Below, in pieces: positions 32,977-33,046 of a DNA stretch of 33,046 bases. Made by a program: the position numbers and the translations under genes. The DNA is taken from assembly GCF_000003605.2 (NCBI RefSeq), contig NW_003143796.1, positions 169,538-202,583 of the forward strand. The letters are read 5' to 3'. This DNA is from Saccoglossus kowalevskii. Lineage: Eukaryota > Hemichordata > Enteropneusta > Harrimaniidae. Numbering within the stretch: position 1 is the stretch's first letter; each line of letters opens with the position of its first letter. The notes under the pieces were generated by a model. It made no database searches, was not told the origin of the DNA, and worked only from the letters and a program-made list of their open reading frames with translations.

Positions 32977-33046
32977 TTTAACAGTACTCCACTGGAAGCT
33001 GCCAGGCTAGAAGTTGTCGACATGTTGCGAGATAAGGGTGAAAAAG
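32977..33046 (+). CDS. Coding-like segment cut by the right edge
   Basis: The frame from 32977 reads FNSTPLEAARLEVVDMLRDK and runs open to the end. A usable acceptor, TTTAACAG, ends at 32984, though the pyrimidine tract is poor. The TPL.AA...EVVDML.DKG pattern recalls an ankyrin repeat that lacks a few residues; this is a weak resemblance over 20 residues. It is either the start of an exon continuing beyond the window or a relic. Confidence 0.25.

Overview
This looks like a piece of a large, intron-rich animal nuclear genome, most likely a marine invertebrate. It is strongly AT-rich, has no dense gene packing, no operons and no ribosome binding sites. It carries eukaryotic signals instead: TATA/CCAAT promoters, GTAAG donors, pyrimidine-tract acceptors and Kozak contexts. 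It also holds a tRNA-derived SINE, a MITE, a minisatellite with an assembly gap, and decayed copies of metazoan gene families. I cannot name the phylum. Almost all longer open frames are chance frames in AT-rich DNA. No complete multi-exon housekeeping gene is visible.

Layout, left to right. 1-1,900: AT-rich non-coding DNA with an AAAC microsatellite. 1,922-2,888: a CCAAT/TATA promoter followed by a short signal-peptide exon with a strong donor; a good acceptor 538 bp on joins it in frame to a 69-codon open frame. 2,965-3,300: a broken BTB/BACK (Kelch-type) gene relic. 3,770: a 26-bp perfect palindrome. 3,800-9,790: mostly empty, with one copy of a dispersed poly-G repeat (6,466-6,690) and a TACTG microsatellite. 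10,047-10,510: a dead RecQ-like helicase N-terminus next to a CpG-rich, hairpin-rich promoter-like block. 11,470-11,770: clustered CRE, ETS and YY1 core-promoter motifs.

13,254-13,541 (minus strand) is the most interesting coding signal. It reads as the first exon of a secreted precursor: strong Kozak context, a clear signal peptide, a CxxxCxxCxxC cluster, and an RFG-KR amidation/processing site that would release an RFamide peptide. I do not recognise it as a named family. 13,560-21,530 is about 8 kb of featureless AT-rich DNA. 21,600-21,760 is a second copy of the dispersed repeat. 22,015-22,755 is a 36-37-bp minisatellite whose unit carries the palindrome GATAATATTATC, interrupted by 152 N.

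25,601-25,793 is a 95-bp tandem duplication and 27,488-27,572 a long foldback hairpin. 28,960-29,370 is a tRNA-derived SINE on the minus strand. 30,829-31,197 is a CpG-rich MITE with 36-bp inverted ends. 31,688-32,106 holds a small candidate secreted cationic peptide gene whose upstream DNA is duplicated in tandem without a mismatch. The last 700 bases are CpG-retaining and contain a hammerhead-like motif, a YY1-type start region with a broken small membrane protein, and a coding-like segment running off the edge.

The possible genes do not form a recognisable pathway. The common theme is short secreted peptides scattered among repeats. All gene calls are from reading alone and need transcript or homology support.
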